Origin: Pseudomonas sp. H9
GTDB taxonomy: Bacteria > Pseudomonadota > Gammaproteobacteria > Pseudomonadales > Pseudomonadaceae
Direction: 5' to 3'
DNA: 64,000 bases
NCBI RefSeq assembly: GCF_004353925.1
Contig: NZ_SMOK01000039.1
Span: 1 to 64,000, forward strand
Below are positions 54,703 to 62,478 of the stretch, piece by piece. The translations under genes were made by a program, and so were the position numbers. The notes under the pieces were generated by a model. That model saw only the letters and a list, made by a program, of their open reading frames with translations, searched no databases and was not told the DNA's origin. The first letter of the stretch is position 1; every line of letters begins with the position of its first letter.

Positions 54703-55185
54703 TTACTCTGCACCAAGCTGTAACAAGCCCTCTAGCGCGGCGATTACCGTTTGTCGGCGGACCTCGTCACGGTCGCCGTCAAAGTGTCTGCGCTCGCTGC
54801 TCACATGGCTGCCGTCGGCCCACGCCAGCCAGACCGTCCCCACCGGCTTGGCCGGTGAACCCCCGTCTGGCCCGGCCACACCACTGACCGCCACAGCAAA
54901 GCGCGCATCGCTGGCGGCCTGGGCCCCCCGCGCCATGGCCTCGACCACCTCCTGGCTGACCGCGCCGACCTGGACGAACAGGTTTTCAGGCACTTGCAGC
55001 TGAAGCGTCTTCTGGCGATTGGAATACGTGACATAACCGGCTTCGAACCAGGCCGAACTGCCCGGAATCCGCGTAATGGCCTCGGCAATGCCACCGCCGG
55101 TGCAGGATTCGGCGGTAGTCACCTGCGCCTTGAAGCGTCGCAAGTGCTCGCCCAAGCGGGCGGAAAGTGCAGTGATCGGGTCCAT
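54703..55185 (-). CDS. pncC: Nicotinamide-nucleotide amidase (CinA C-terminal domain)
   Basis: A 160-residue single-domain CinA/PncC protein that deamidates NMN to NaMN. The visible family motifs are ESCTGGGIAEAIT, WFEAGYVTYSNRQK, ARGAQAASDARFAVAVSGVAGPDGG and VWLAWADG. It lacks the N-terminal COG1058 domain of full CinA. AAGGAG 6 bases before the ATG supports the start. It lies 59 bases after the tailocin spanin gene and 103 bases before recA, all on one strand. Confidence 0.94.
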   Translation of the reverse strand: MDPITALSARLGEHLRRFKAQVTTAESCTGGGIAEAITRIPGSSAWFEAGYVTYSNRQKTLQLQVPENLFVQVGAVSQEVVEAMARGAQAASDARFAVAVSGVAGPDGGSPAKPVGTVWLAWADGSHVSSERRHFDGDRDEVRRQTVIAALEGLLQLGAE

Positions 55186-55244
55186 GGCAAGCTCCTTGAA
55201 AGACTGCTGCCTACCCTACACCAGCTACCGCTGGCGACACATCC

Positions 55245-55742
55245 TCAGCGTTGCAGGGCTTGCACATAAGCCTGACAGGCGCGCAGGGCAATCAGTCCCT
55301 GATCTCCCCGATTGGTGATGGCGATAATTCGTTGAGCATGCGCTGGCTCAAGTCCGGCGCGTACGGGGTCATGATCCAGGCTGGCGGTGCCGGGGGTGGT
55401 AGGCAAACCAGCTTGGGGGGCGGCACCAAGGAGGACTGACAACCGCACATCAGCAGTAGCCAGGCGGTCACGCAAACGGGCTTGAGCCTGTTGAGCATCG
55501 AGTAGCTCCTGATAATGGAATTGGTCGTTGGCTTCTATTTGCTGCTCCAGCACAAGACGCTGCTGACGTTCGCCCTGTAGCTGACCTGCAAGTGCCTCGG
55601 CCTGCTGCTGAAGTTGCAGCGCATGGGCCTGGGCTTGCTGCGCCAACTGCGAGCCGTAGCGCCATGCCTGGACCTGCCAAGTCAGCGCGGCGGCCAGCAG
55701 CAACAGCACGACCAGCAAAGCGGCCTGCCAGCGCCTCAACAC
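55245..55742 (-). CDS. Rz-like inner membrane spanin (lysis)
   Basis: A 165-residue protein with an N-terminal membrane anchor (about 6-26, AALLVVLLLLAAALTWQVQA) and a periplasmic coiled coil (about 35-100, rich in Gln/Leu/Glu). This is the architecture of the Rz inner-membrane spanin, which with Rz1 fuses inner and outer membranes at lysis. It overlaps the endolysin gene by 7 bases and contains the Rz1 gene in another frame. The C-terminal part (AHAQRIIAITNRGDQGLIALRACQAYV) is typical of Pseudomonas phage Rz. Confidence 0.85.
   Translation of the reverse strand: MLRRWQAALLVVLLLLAAALTWQVQAWRYGSQLAQQAQAHALQLQQQAEALAGQLQGERQQRLVLEQQIEANDQFHYQELLDAQQAQARLRDRLATADVRLSVLLGAAPQAGLPTTPGTASLDHDPVRAGLEPAHAQRIIAITNRGDQGLIALRACQAYVQALQR
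55292..55498 (-). CDS. Rz1-like outer membrane spanin lipoprotein, nested within Rz
   Basis: A 68-residue reading frame wholly inside the Rz gene in a different frame. It has a signal with lipobox-like LLLMCGC (cysteine at about residue 20) followed by a proline-rich stretch (PPPKLVCLPPPAPP), the two marks of Rz1 lipoproteins. Nested Rz/Rz1 pairs are well known in phages. The start codon is less certain than the lipobox. Confidence 0.82.
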   Translation of the reverse strand: MLNRLKPVCVTAWLLLMCGCQSSLVPPPKLVCLPPPAPPAWIMTPYAPDLSQRMLNELSPSPIGEIRD

Positions 55743-56287
55743 AGCACCTCACGGGCACGCGCCCATAGCTTCAAGCGGTCTTCCAGACCGTTGAGCCCAC
55801 CATTGATATGGCGGGTGATGCGGTTGAACTCACCGCGTTCGGCCAACTGATTGAGCCCACGCGAATGCCAGAACCACGCCGCCGACTCACATGCCCATTG
55901 AGGCTGCTCAAGCAATTGAGGCAAATCGAGCAGTCGCTCGTCGCCGAACAGCGCCATGCTGCAGGCGTGGTAGTTGTTACGGCCGGTGATCTGAATCAGG
56001 CCCCGACCGCAGTAGCGTTGCCCATCACCATCGGCTTGTGGCGTATTGCCCAGCCGCGCCGCCAGCGTGCCTGTGTCGTAACGCGAAAGGTAGCGGTCGC
56101 TCCCCAGTTCCTTGAGGTAGCGCAACTGGCCCGACTCATGACCAATCTGCGCCAGAAAGGCCGTGACACGCCGTGGCGAGTCGATTTCCCAACGACGCAT
56201 GGCCGTGTTCAAGGCAGGAACAAAAACGCCCGCTTGCTGGCGGGCGTTTGGAAAAATCAATATCAGTGTCTTCTCGGTAATGTCCAT
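55736..56287 (-). CDS. GH19-family endolysin
   Basis: A 183-residue muramidase/chitinase-like lysis enzyme of glycoside hydrolase family 19. The catalytic Glu is expected in FLAQIGHESGQLRYLKE (about 43-59), and the substrate region is YCGRGLIQITGRNNY (about 92-106). No signal peptide or membrane segment is seen, so release of the enzyme would need a holin, not seen in this part. A terminator-like hairpin lies inside codons 13-22. It follows gpD by 12 bases and overlaps the spanin gene. Confidence 0.93.
   Translation of the reverse strand: MDITEKTLILIFPNARQQAGVFVPALNTAMRRWEIDSPRRVTAFLAQIGHESGQLRYLKELGSDRYLSRYDTGTLAARLGNTPQADGDGQRYCGRGLIQITGRNNYHACSMALFGDERLLDLPQLLEQPQWACESAAWFWHSRGLNQLAERGEFNRITRHINGGLNGLEDRLKLWARAREVLC
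56224..56249 (-). terminator. Terminator-like hairpin inside the endolysin coding sequence
   Basis: A perfect 10-bp stem (AAACGCCCGC/GCGGGCGTTT) with a 6-base loop lies within the first 22 codons of the endolysin gene and is followed on the minus strand by TTGTTCC, so the transcript has five U residues at its base. Translation through the gene would disrupt it. Confidence 0.6.
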
Positions 56288-56299
56288 AAGCGTTTCTCC

Positions 56300-57331
56300 T
56301 TAGCGGCTTGCCTTGGCCGTGCGCGGCTTGGCGCCCTTGACCTTGGCTTTGCCCTGCTTACCACCATTGCACTCAGCGGTGGTCGTCCAACCGGAGGTGG
56401 TAAACACATGCTCAACAGACTCCAACAGGTATTCCCCATCGAGCCCGGTCTTGAAACCCTTCAAATCAACATGTCGCTCACAGAACAGATCCGTGCGTCC
56501 GGGCATCTCCAGACGCACATTGGCCGTGCTGCGGTTAAGCGCCGCCAGCCGGGCCTTGGCCGCTTGCTCAGCCGAGGCCTTGTCCGGGTAGAGGTGACGG
56601 TCGGTGTGAACCGGTGCCATTCCCTCCGGGACGCCCGCATTCGCCAGTTCAACGACCCTGGACTGGCCGCTACGCGGGTCCTGATACCGGGTTTGAACGG
56701 CCTTGTACGCCCCCTTGTCCGCCAGACGGAACTGCCAGCGGGTGACGTCGGAGCGTCGCAGGCCAACAATGCCCAGCGCTCTGCCGTGTGCACTCTGCCC
56801 GCCCTGACGTGGCAGCACCAACAGCGTGCCGTCGCCGATTTTGGCGGTGCAGTCATATTGCTTGGCCAAACGGGTGACAAAGTTGAAGTCAGACTCATTG
56901 AACTGATCGACCCGTAACACGCTGGTCTGCACCGGGCATGCCGGTTGCCAGCCATTGCGTGCGGCGATATCACGCACGATCTGCAACAACGGGACATTTT
57001 CCCAACTTCCGCTGCGGATGGTTTTGCCTGTACCGCGCATGTCACTGGCCTTGCCACGAATAATCACGCTGTCGGGTGGCCCGGACAGCTCGACTTCATC
57101 AACGGTGTAACGCCCCAGACGGGTCAGTGTCTGGCCGACGTACCCCAGATGAACCTCGATATGCGCGCCGCGTGCCGGTAGCATCACGGCCCCGTCACGG
57201 TCATCGATACGTAACTCGAAATCGTCCGATTCCATGCCTGGTTTGTCTGATGTACGCAGCAACAAGAGTCGATCGTTGATCAGCGCCGTGATGTCGTTAC
57301 CGTCGGCGATGATGCGGAAAACCGGTTGCAT
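56300..57331 (-). CDS. P2 gpD-like late control/tail hub protein
   Basis: A 343-residue protein of the phage late control gene D family, a gp27-like trimeric hub at the distal end of the tail tube. Family segments visible are ADGNDITALINDRLLLLR, DDFELRIDDRDG and the C-terminal GLDGEYLLESVEHVFTTSGW. GGAG 8 bases before the ATG supports the start. It lies between gpX and the endolysin gene. Confidence 0.9.
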   Translation of the reverse strand: MQPVFRIIADGNDITALINDRLLLLRTSDKPGMESDDFELRIDDRDGAVMLPARGAHIEVHLGYVGQTLTRLGRYTVDEVELSGPPDSVIIRGKASDMRGTGKTIRSGSWENVPLLQIVRDIAARNGWQPACPVQTSVLRVDQFNESDFNFVTRLAKQYDCTAKIGDGTLLVLPRQGGQSAHGRALGIVGLRRSDVTRWQFRLADKGAYKAVQTRYQDPRSGQSRVVELANAGVPEGMAPVHTDRHLYPDKASAEQAAKARLAALNRSTANVRLEMPGRTDLFCERHVDLKGFKTGLDGEYLLESVEHVFTTSGWTTTAECNGGKQGKAKVKGAKPRTAKASR

Positions 57332-57354
57332 GGTTCATTCTCCAGAAAAGCAAA

Positions 57355-57371
57355 CCCCGCACATGGCGGGG
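57355..57371 (-). terminator. Terminator-like hairpin between gpX and gpD
   Basis: CCCCGC and GCGGGG form a stem with a 5-base loop in the 68-base gap; on the minus strand TTTGCTTTTC follows. It may reduce readthrough into the gpD-lysis part. Confidence 0.55.
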
Positions 57372-57399
57372 CTTGGTTGCTGTGCAGATGTCCTGGTCG

Positions 57400-57606
57400 T
57401 CAATCCCATAACTGCACCGTGGCATCGCTGCCGACAGTCAGCTCTGGCAACTGGATCAGAATGCCGGTACGAAACGGTTGGGCTTCGTCAGCCAAGCCTT
57501 GATTGGCATTGAGCACCGCCTCGACGCTTCCGTTCAGGTGCCCGTAATAGTGCTGGCACAAGGTGTCGAGCACATCGCCTTCAGAGGTTCTGCAGGTCGT
57601 CGCCAT
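57400..57606 (-). CDS. P2 gpX-like tail protein (LysM-like)
   Basis: A 68-residue protein with a LysM-like fold: EGDVLDTLCQHYYGHLNGSVEAVL then GILIQLPEL. Phage tail protein X homologues sit at the baseplate and bind peptidoglycan or the hub. The gene starts within the last 26 bases of gpU and is followed by gpD, the usual P2 order. Confidence 0.88.
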   Translation of the reverse strand: MATTCRTSEGDVLDTLCQHYYGHLNGSVEAVLNANQGLADEAQPFRTGILIQLPELTVGSDATVQLWD

Positions 57607-58426
57607 AGCTCACAAACTCCAGAGTGAAACCTTGTTTACGGGGGATGCCACCCGCCAGCAGGTAGCGCTGCTCTTCATCAATGTTGGTCAGGCACCAGTT
57701 GCCCAATACCTGGCCGTAACCGGTGACCAGGCTGAGTGGGCGCAGCAAACGCCCAAAACTGCGCAATGTTTGCAACTGACCAAGCCCTCCTTTGAGCGTC
57801 GGGAACACCGCCCCCCGAATGTTGATTTTTTCTTCCCCCAGACTCACGGCTTGTTGAGCTGCGCTGCGTGTCAGGCGTTCTTGCCCGACCCAGCGAAAAC
57901 TAGTCTGGCGCCGCAGTTCTTCAAATGCAGCGGTGTCGAGGTTGAAGTAGTAGCCCGGCGAGACGCCATCGAGCGGTTGCAGAATCAACAAGTGGGGAAA
58001 GGGTTTGACCGCTTCCGCGGCCGGCGTGAGCTCAGGCGTAAAGCCGCCGGTGGGCAATATGTTGCTTAGCGAGGGATGGATCTTGCCAGCGATCTGGTTG
58101 ATCTTCGCCGCAGCCTTGGCGACTTGTTCGCCGAACACCTGAACCTGCCCTTGCACACGGACCACGGTCGCCAGCCCTTGGTCGTATTTGTCCACGACCT
58201 TTTTGACGGTCTTCTGGGCAGTATCAATTGCGCGCATTGTGCGTTGCAGCTTTGCGCCAATGACCGGTCCGACATAGGGAATGGCTTCAAGATCGGCAAC
58301 CGCCGACGTGATATCACCGACCGCACTGTTCATCGGCTCCAGCATTTTGTCGATGTGCTGGCGCCCATCCTGCCCGGCCTTCACCACGTAGCGCAGGGCT
58401 GACTGTAGCTGTTGCATGTAAGCCAT
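57581..58426 (-). CDS. P2 gpU-like tail protein with long N-terminal extension
   Basis: A 281-residue protein. The C-terminal 135 residues (LLILQPLDGVSPGYYFNLDT to the end) match the P2 gpU fold, including QTSFRWVGQERL and GAVFPTLKGGLGQ. The N-terminal 145 residues are helical, with a hydrophobic stretch (AIPYVGPVIGAKLQ) and a coiled-coil-like segment, and are absent from the 159-residue P2 gpU. It overlaps gpX by 26 bases and follows the tape measure by 9 bases. Confidence 0.85.
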   Translation of the reverse strand: MAYMQQLQSALRYVVKAGQDGRQHIDKMLEPMNSAVGDITSAVADLEAIPYVGPVIGAKLQRTMRAIDTAQKTVKKVVDKYDQGLATVVRVQGQVQVFGEQVAKAAAKINQIAGKIHPSLSNILPTGGFTPELTPAAEAVKPFPHLLILQPLDGVSPGYYFNLDTAAFEELRRQTSFRWVGQERLTRSAAQQAVSLGEEKINIRGAVFPTLKGGLGQLQTLRSFGRLLRPLSLVTGYGQVLGNWCLTNIDEEQRYLLAGGIPRKQGFTLEFVSYGDDLQNL

Positions 58427-58435
58427 GGGCTCTCC

Positions 58436-60268
58436 TTAAACGTAGACATGGGGCACGTCGGACAGTTGACGAGAGGTTGCCATGCGCATCAATTCCTCCA
58501 ACTCACGCCGTACCATCGCTTGCAGGTTCTGCACGAGCTGTGTGGGGTCGGAAACGCCGCCTTGGACGGTGATGGGCATGTTGGGGGTGAAGGTGAATTG
58601 CTGGTTCACCTGTTGCGGCGAAGCAAGCGCCGTGCTCGTGTTGGCCAGTGCTACCGGCGGTTCAACCGCGGACGCGGTGTTCGCTAACGAGCGCACCACA
58701 TCACCCGGTTGTGCCGCTACGAGCGGACTGTTGTCAGTTGACTTGGCGGCAGCTACCGGTTCTTCGTTGGAAGACACCAAACGCTTGCCCAGCCAGCCAC
58801 CGATTGCGTCTCCCGCCATACCCCCGAGCAATGCGCCAATGGGCGGCCCGACCACCGGCACAAACGTGCCCAACACCGTGCCAAGGGCCGCTCCCACCAA
58901 ACCGCCCGCTGCGGCACCATAACCTTCGGCCTTCTCTTCAGGAGAGTCGGCAGTCAAGAATGTAGCGGCTGCTTTAATACCTGCCTCCAACATCGCCGGG
59001 CCACGCACCTCCTTGAGCGCAGCGCCAATCTTGCCAACGGTGCCGGGACTGATAGGGCCTGACGGCTTGACCGGCGGCTGGGGCAAAGTTTCGCCGCCCT
59101 GCAGGGCTTCTTCCGGTATCGGCGCACCTTTGAATTGATTGCGTACCTTGTCCAGCAGGCTGCGAACGACAGTCCCGCCTTTGAGCGCCAGCAGCGTCGT
59201 GCCGAGCGCTGCCACACCGACGGTCAACCACTTGACTGCATTCGGGGCTTCGGTGAATGCGTTGGCCTTTTCTTCGACTACCTCGGCCACCCAATTCGAT
59301 AACGGCCGTACAGAATCTCCCAGGCTGAGAAGCGCGTTATCGACGGCATCGGACGCTTCGCTCAGGTGCCGGTCCGAAGTCCCTCGTCGTGCCTCCAGAT
59401 CCCCATCAAGGATGCTGGTAGTCTCCGTGGTTTGAGTTCCCTCAAGCACTGTATTCAAATGCTTACGCTGCGTATCCGACAGCGGGGCGGCAGCATCCTC
59501 ACCCGTACCTTTGCGCTGGGACACAACGAACTCAAGAGCCCTTTTCAGCCCAGCCGCGTCGGTAATTTTCGGGTGGCTCTGCAGCTCGCTGATCAAGCGC
59601 GCGGTGTCCCCAATGGCGGCATCCTGCCCGACTGAGAACTTGGCTGCCACGGGGGCAACGTCCAGGGCTTTGTCCAGCCCCATACCCGTTTCGTACAACT
59701 GTTTGATCAACGTCGCGGCCTGGTTGCGTTCCATGCCGGTGTCGGTGGTGATCTTTTTCACCCTGGCAATCACGTCCTGCTCTTTCAGCGAAGGCTTTTC
59801 ACCATCGGCCACACCTGCACTGATGGTGATATCACGAATGATCTTCTGGAACTGCGCACTGATCTGAGTAGGCAGCAACGCCGCCCGTCCGTAAGTAATC
59901 GCCGGACCGATCACTGGCAGGTCTTCGAAGGCAGCCAGGTTGTCTCTTTCAGGTGTTGAATCGGTTGTCGCCGTGGCGGTGCCACTCCCCTCCTGCACCA
60001 GCACAGGGTGCGGCTTGCGCAGCGCAACCAATTGCTGGCCTAGCAGGCTGAGGGTTGTATCCAGGTAAGGTCGCAACTCACCCAACCCGCAACAGTTGCT
60101 CGCCGCTGCTGGTTTCACCTCCTCAGGAGGGCGCAACCCTTCAGCGAATAGTTTCTCCAGTACCTCTGTGTTTTTCTTGATCTGGTCTTCGACCCGTTTG
60201 AGCGCGATGCCTATCGTAAAGATAACGGAGGCACCCAGCTCCAGTTTCGCGATGAGACTCCTTTCCAT
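58436..60268 (-). CDS. Tail tape measure protein
   Basis: A 610-residue tape measure protein, the ruler inside the tail tube. It has an N-terminal helical part, and a Gly/Ala-rich hydrophobic segment near 455-510 (AAAGGLVGAALGTVLG and PIGALLGGMAGDAIGGWLG) that probably contacts the host membrane. The usual rule of about 1.5 angstroms per residue would give a tail near 90 nm. It lies after the tail chaperone, in the usual place. Confidence 0.88.
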   Translation of the reverse strand: MERSLIAKLELGASVIFTIGIALKRVEDQIKKNTEVLEKLFAEGLRPPEEVKPAAASNCCGLGELRPYLDTTLSLLGQQLVALRKPHPVLVQEGSGTATATTDSTPERDNLAAFEDLPVIGPAITYGRAALLPTQISAQFQKIIRDITISAGVADGEKPSLKEQDVIARVKKITTDTGMERNQAATLIKQLYETGMGLDKALDVAPVAAKFSVGQDAAIGDTARLISELQSHPKITDAAGLKRALEFVVSQRKGTGEDAAAPLSDTQRKHLNTVLEGTQTTETTSILDGDLEARRGTSDRHLSEASDAVDNALLSLGDSVRPLSNWVAEVVEEKANAFTEAPNAVKWLTVGVAALGTTLLALKGGTVVRSLLDKVRNQFKGAPIPEEALQGGETLPQPPVKPSGPISPGTVGKIGAALKEVRGPAMLEAGIKAAATFLTADSPEEKAEGYGAAAGGLVGAALGTVLGTFVPVVGPPIGALLGGMAGDAIGGWLGKRLVSSNEEPVAAAKSTDNSPLVAAQPGDVVRSLANTASAVEPPVALANTSTALASPQQVNQQFTFTPNMPITVQGGVSDPTQLVQNLQAMVRRELEELMRMATSRQLSDVPHVYV

Positions 60269-60295
60269 CTGATCCCCCTGTCGCCGATCACCGGC

Positions 60296-60409
60296 TTAAT
60301 CCGTGAGCCACCAGACCATGTCGTTGAACGACATGGTCATGATTTCGGCGGCGGAAAAGTTCAGCTCTTTGGCGAGCCGCTTTGCCGCCGCCCTCTGCAC
60401 GGCGGGGTC
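60296..60409 (-). CDS. gpE'-like extension read by frameshift from the tail assembly chaperone
   Basis: A 37-codon open frame with no start codon of its own at the left boundary. It continues the tail assembly chaperone in the +1 (equivalently -2) frame from the stop region. The product segment ends NFSAAEIMTMSFNDMVWWLTD, resembling the short GpE/E' domain of P2-like phages (HWPxSE...W pattern). It lies between the chaperone and tape measure genes, exactly where E' is expected. An internal ATG could start a short free form, so recoding is inferred. Confidence 0.68.
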   Translation of the reverse strand, partial: DPAVQRAAAKRLAKELNFSAAEIMTMSFNDMVWWLTD

Positions 60410-60710
60410 AAACCTCGTCGTCTTGCACCAGGCGAAAATAGCCCGCCTGCAAGCGGCTGTAGTCTCTCAGGGCAAGCCCTTCGAGATCCTTGATACCCAC
60501 TTCGGCCAGCGACGCGAACAGGTTCAGTTCGCGCTGTTCATCGTCGTTGTTGGCCGTCGACTGTGCGGCACGAATGTCACGCACCGTAGGGGCACGCAGG
60601 GACAGGCTGTCGACCTGTACCCCATTGGCCTCGGAACGCTTGCTCAGCGTCACCACCACCCGCTCGGCGCTTACTTTCAGCCAACTTGGCGTCTTGGTTG
60701 CCTGATTCAT
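60408..60710 (-). CDS. Tail assembly chaperone (gpE-like, short form)
   Basis: A 100-residue P2 gpE/TAC-type chaperone that coats the tape measure during tail assembly. It has VVVTLSKRSEANGVQVDSLSL and LRAPTVRDIRAAQ, a pattern shared with other short chaperones of contractile tails. The last codons are GAG GTT TGA C; GTTTGAC resembles the +1 frameshift site CTTTGAC of prfB. A longer 137-residue form would arise by recoding into the downstream frame. Confidence 0.83.
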   Translation of the reverse strand: MNQATKTPSWLKVSAERVVVTLSKRSEANGVQVDSLSLRAPTVRDIRAAQSTANNDDEQRELNLFASLAEVGIKDLEGLALRDYSRLQAGYFRLVQDDEV

Positions 60711-60719
60711 AAGGTCTCC

Positions 60720-61229
60720 TTACAAGCCCAAGGCCGAGCGTTGCGCGGCGAGTTGGTCGACACCGTCGATGACCCGCTTCATGCCCAACGGATCAATTTC
60801 GTAGACCAGGCGGCTGTCAACTTCCAATTTGTAGTAGGTCAGGGCCACGTTGTGTTTGATCTCGGCTTTTTCGCCGGTTTTCCAGTCGCCCATTTCGACT
60901 TCTTTGAGTGCCCCGCGCAGGGTCACGACGACGGGCGTAATACGCCCCTTGAGGCCTTTGAAGGCGCCACGGAAGGTACCGCTGAACGACGAGCCGTCGG
61001 CCAGCCCGAAGAACTTCAGCGACTCGCGGCGCACACCAGTGGTGACAAAGCCTGCCTCCTGCTTTTCCATGCCCATATCGAGTTCGATCGGCATATCCAT
61101 GCCGCCGGCACGGTGCTCCTCCATCTTCAGGGTCAGCTTGGGCAGGGTCAGGCTGGGTACATCGCCCTGGAAGCTGACGCCATCGACGAACAGGTTCAGG
61201 TTGGCCAGGGTTTCGGGAATCATTGCCAT
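60720..61229 (-). CDS. Major tail tube protein (FII-like)
   Basis: A 169-residue protein of the P2 FII tube family: IPETLANLNLFVDGVSFQGDV at the start and a beta-rich body (HNVALTYYKLEVDSRLVYEID). It stacks as hexamers to form the inner tube inside the contractile sheath. GGAG 9 bases before the ATG supports the start at 61229. It follows the sheath gene by 16 bases. Confidence 0.93.
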   Translation of the reverse strand: MAMIPETLANLNLFVDGVSFQGDVPSLTLPKLTLKMEEHRAGGMDMPIELDMGMEKQEAGFVTTGVRRESLKFFGLADGSSFSGTFRGAFKGLKGRITPVVVTLRGALKEVEMGDWKTGEKAEIKHNVALTYYKLEVDSRLVYEIDPLGMKRVIDGVDQLAAQRSALGL

Positions 61230-61245
61230 AATTGTTGCTCCTTGA

Positions 61246-62412
61246 TTAAACGGCTTGGTCGAGAACTTCGGTCAACCACTGGTTGGTGACCTCGACGCGG
61301 AAATTCGGGTTTTCGGCAGGGGGTACGTCGGTGAAACGAATGTTCCAGTACACCTTGCCCTGCTCCAGCTGGCTGGCGGTGTTGAGCTCGGTGTCGGCGA
61401 ACACCTCGAAGTTGATGATTGCGCCCTGGGCCTTGAGATCACGCATGAATGCCTGCAGGCCTTCGGTGACGTCCTTGACGTAGGTGGCGGTGATCGAACG
61501 GTCGACGGCCCACTTGTGGCCATAGAGGATTGCGTCCATGACGATGTCCATGGTTCGCACACGGGTGACGAAGGCCCATTTCGGGTCGCTGCTCAGGGTA
61601 CGGTTGCCCCACAGGCGATAGCCGTCATCACGAATAACCGTGGTGATGTTGGCGTTGTTGAGCAGATTGGCCCGGCAGGTGGCATCGCCGTCCAGGTACT
61701 CAATCGAGCGGCTGGTGCCGGTGAGGCCGACAAACTCTTTGTTCGACGGCGACGCCCAGAAGCCGTACTCGCTGTCGGTCCAGGCAAACAAACCCGCAAC
61801 CCATGCCGAAGCTGGTGCGTCGACAGTGGCATCTGCGGTGGTGTCCCAGTACTGCACGCCTGGATCGACCAGAAACGCGCGCTTGGCACCGAAGTTTTCG
61901 GCATAGGCGATGGCGGCTTCATCGGTGGTGTTAGGGCCATCGAGAATCGCCAGGCCACGCAACTTGTCGGCCAGGGCCACCAATGCAGTACCAATGGCCT
62001 GGGTAGCGCTGTGCTTTGGCGTCACCAGCAAGCGCGGCTGAGCGTTGAAGCGGCTTTTGCCATCAAGCAACGCCTGCAGGCCGGTACGTTTACCGTCGGC
62101 CTGTACAGCGCCGATGATTGCCGAGGTCTGCTCGGCAGCGTCTTCCAGTTTGGCTACACCGCAAGCGACGATGACCGCTTTGGCACGGGCATAGATAGCC
62201 TGGCAGGCCTTGGTGATTGCCGCATCGGCACCGAACGCAGCAATGGCTTCCCGCTCGCTGGTGATCAGCACCAGGTCGTTGGCCTTGGCGCTGGCCGTCG
62301 GGCCTTCGGTGAAGGTGTCGACCAGACCGATGATCGAAGAAGAAGGCAGCGCGATGGAACGTGCGCCGGTGTCGACGTTGGTTACGGTAACGCCGTGGAA
62401 GAATCCACTCAT
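61246..62412 (-). CDS. Contractile tail sheath protein (FI-like)
   Basis: A 388-residue tail sheath protein of the P2 FI family, which contracts to drive the tube into the target. The start MSGFFHGVTVTNVDTGARSI and internal LPSSSIIGLVDTF are typical, as are VEVTNQWLTEVLDQAV at the C-terminus and YLDGDATCRANLLN. GGAG 8 bases before the ATG at 62412 supports this start over the longer open frame. It follows a pair of hairpins after the fibre chaperone gene. Confidence 0.93.
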   Translation of the reverse strand: MSGFFHGVTVTNVDTGARSIALPSSSIIGLVDTFTEGPTASAKANDLVLITSEREAIAAFGADAAITKACQAIYARAKAVIVACGVAKLEDAAEQTSAIIGAVQADGKRTGLQALLDGKSRFNAQPRLLVTPKHSATQAIGTALVALADKLRGLAILDGPNTTDEAAIAYAENFGAKRAFLVDPGVQYWDTTADATVDAPASAWVAGLFAWTDSEYGFWASPSNKEFVGLTGTSRSIEYLDGDATCRANLLNNANITTVIRDDGYRLWGNRTLSSDPKWAFVTRVRTMDIVMDAILYGHKWAVDRSITATYVKDVTEGLQAFMRDLKAQGAIINFEVFADTELNTASQLEQGKVYWNIRFTDVPPAENPNFRVEVTNQWLTEVLDQAV

Positions 62413-62433
62413 AGATAAATCTCCAGAAATGCG

Positions 62434-62456
62434 AAGGCCCCGGAGTGCGGGGCCTT
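62434..62456 (-). terminator. First of two hairpins before the sheath gene
   Basis: AAGGCCCCG and CGGGGCCTT form a perfect 9-bp stem with a 5-base loop. It lies in the leader just upstream of the sheath ribosome site. Confidence 0.6.
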
Positions 62457-62478
62457 GAGAGGGTGAAGCAGGAAAGAA

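Noticed and set aside
55221..55234. Short CCAGC/GCTGG hairpin as terminator of the tailocin operon
   Set aside because: Only 5 bp with no T run; too weak to call.
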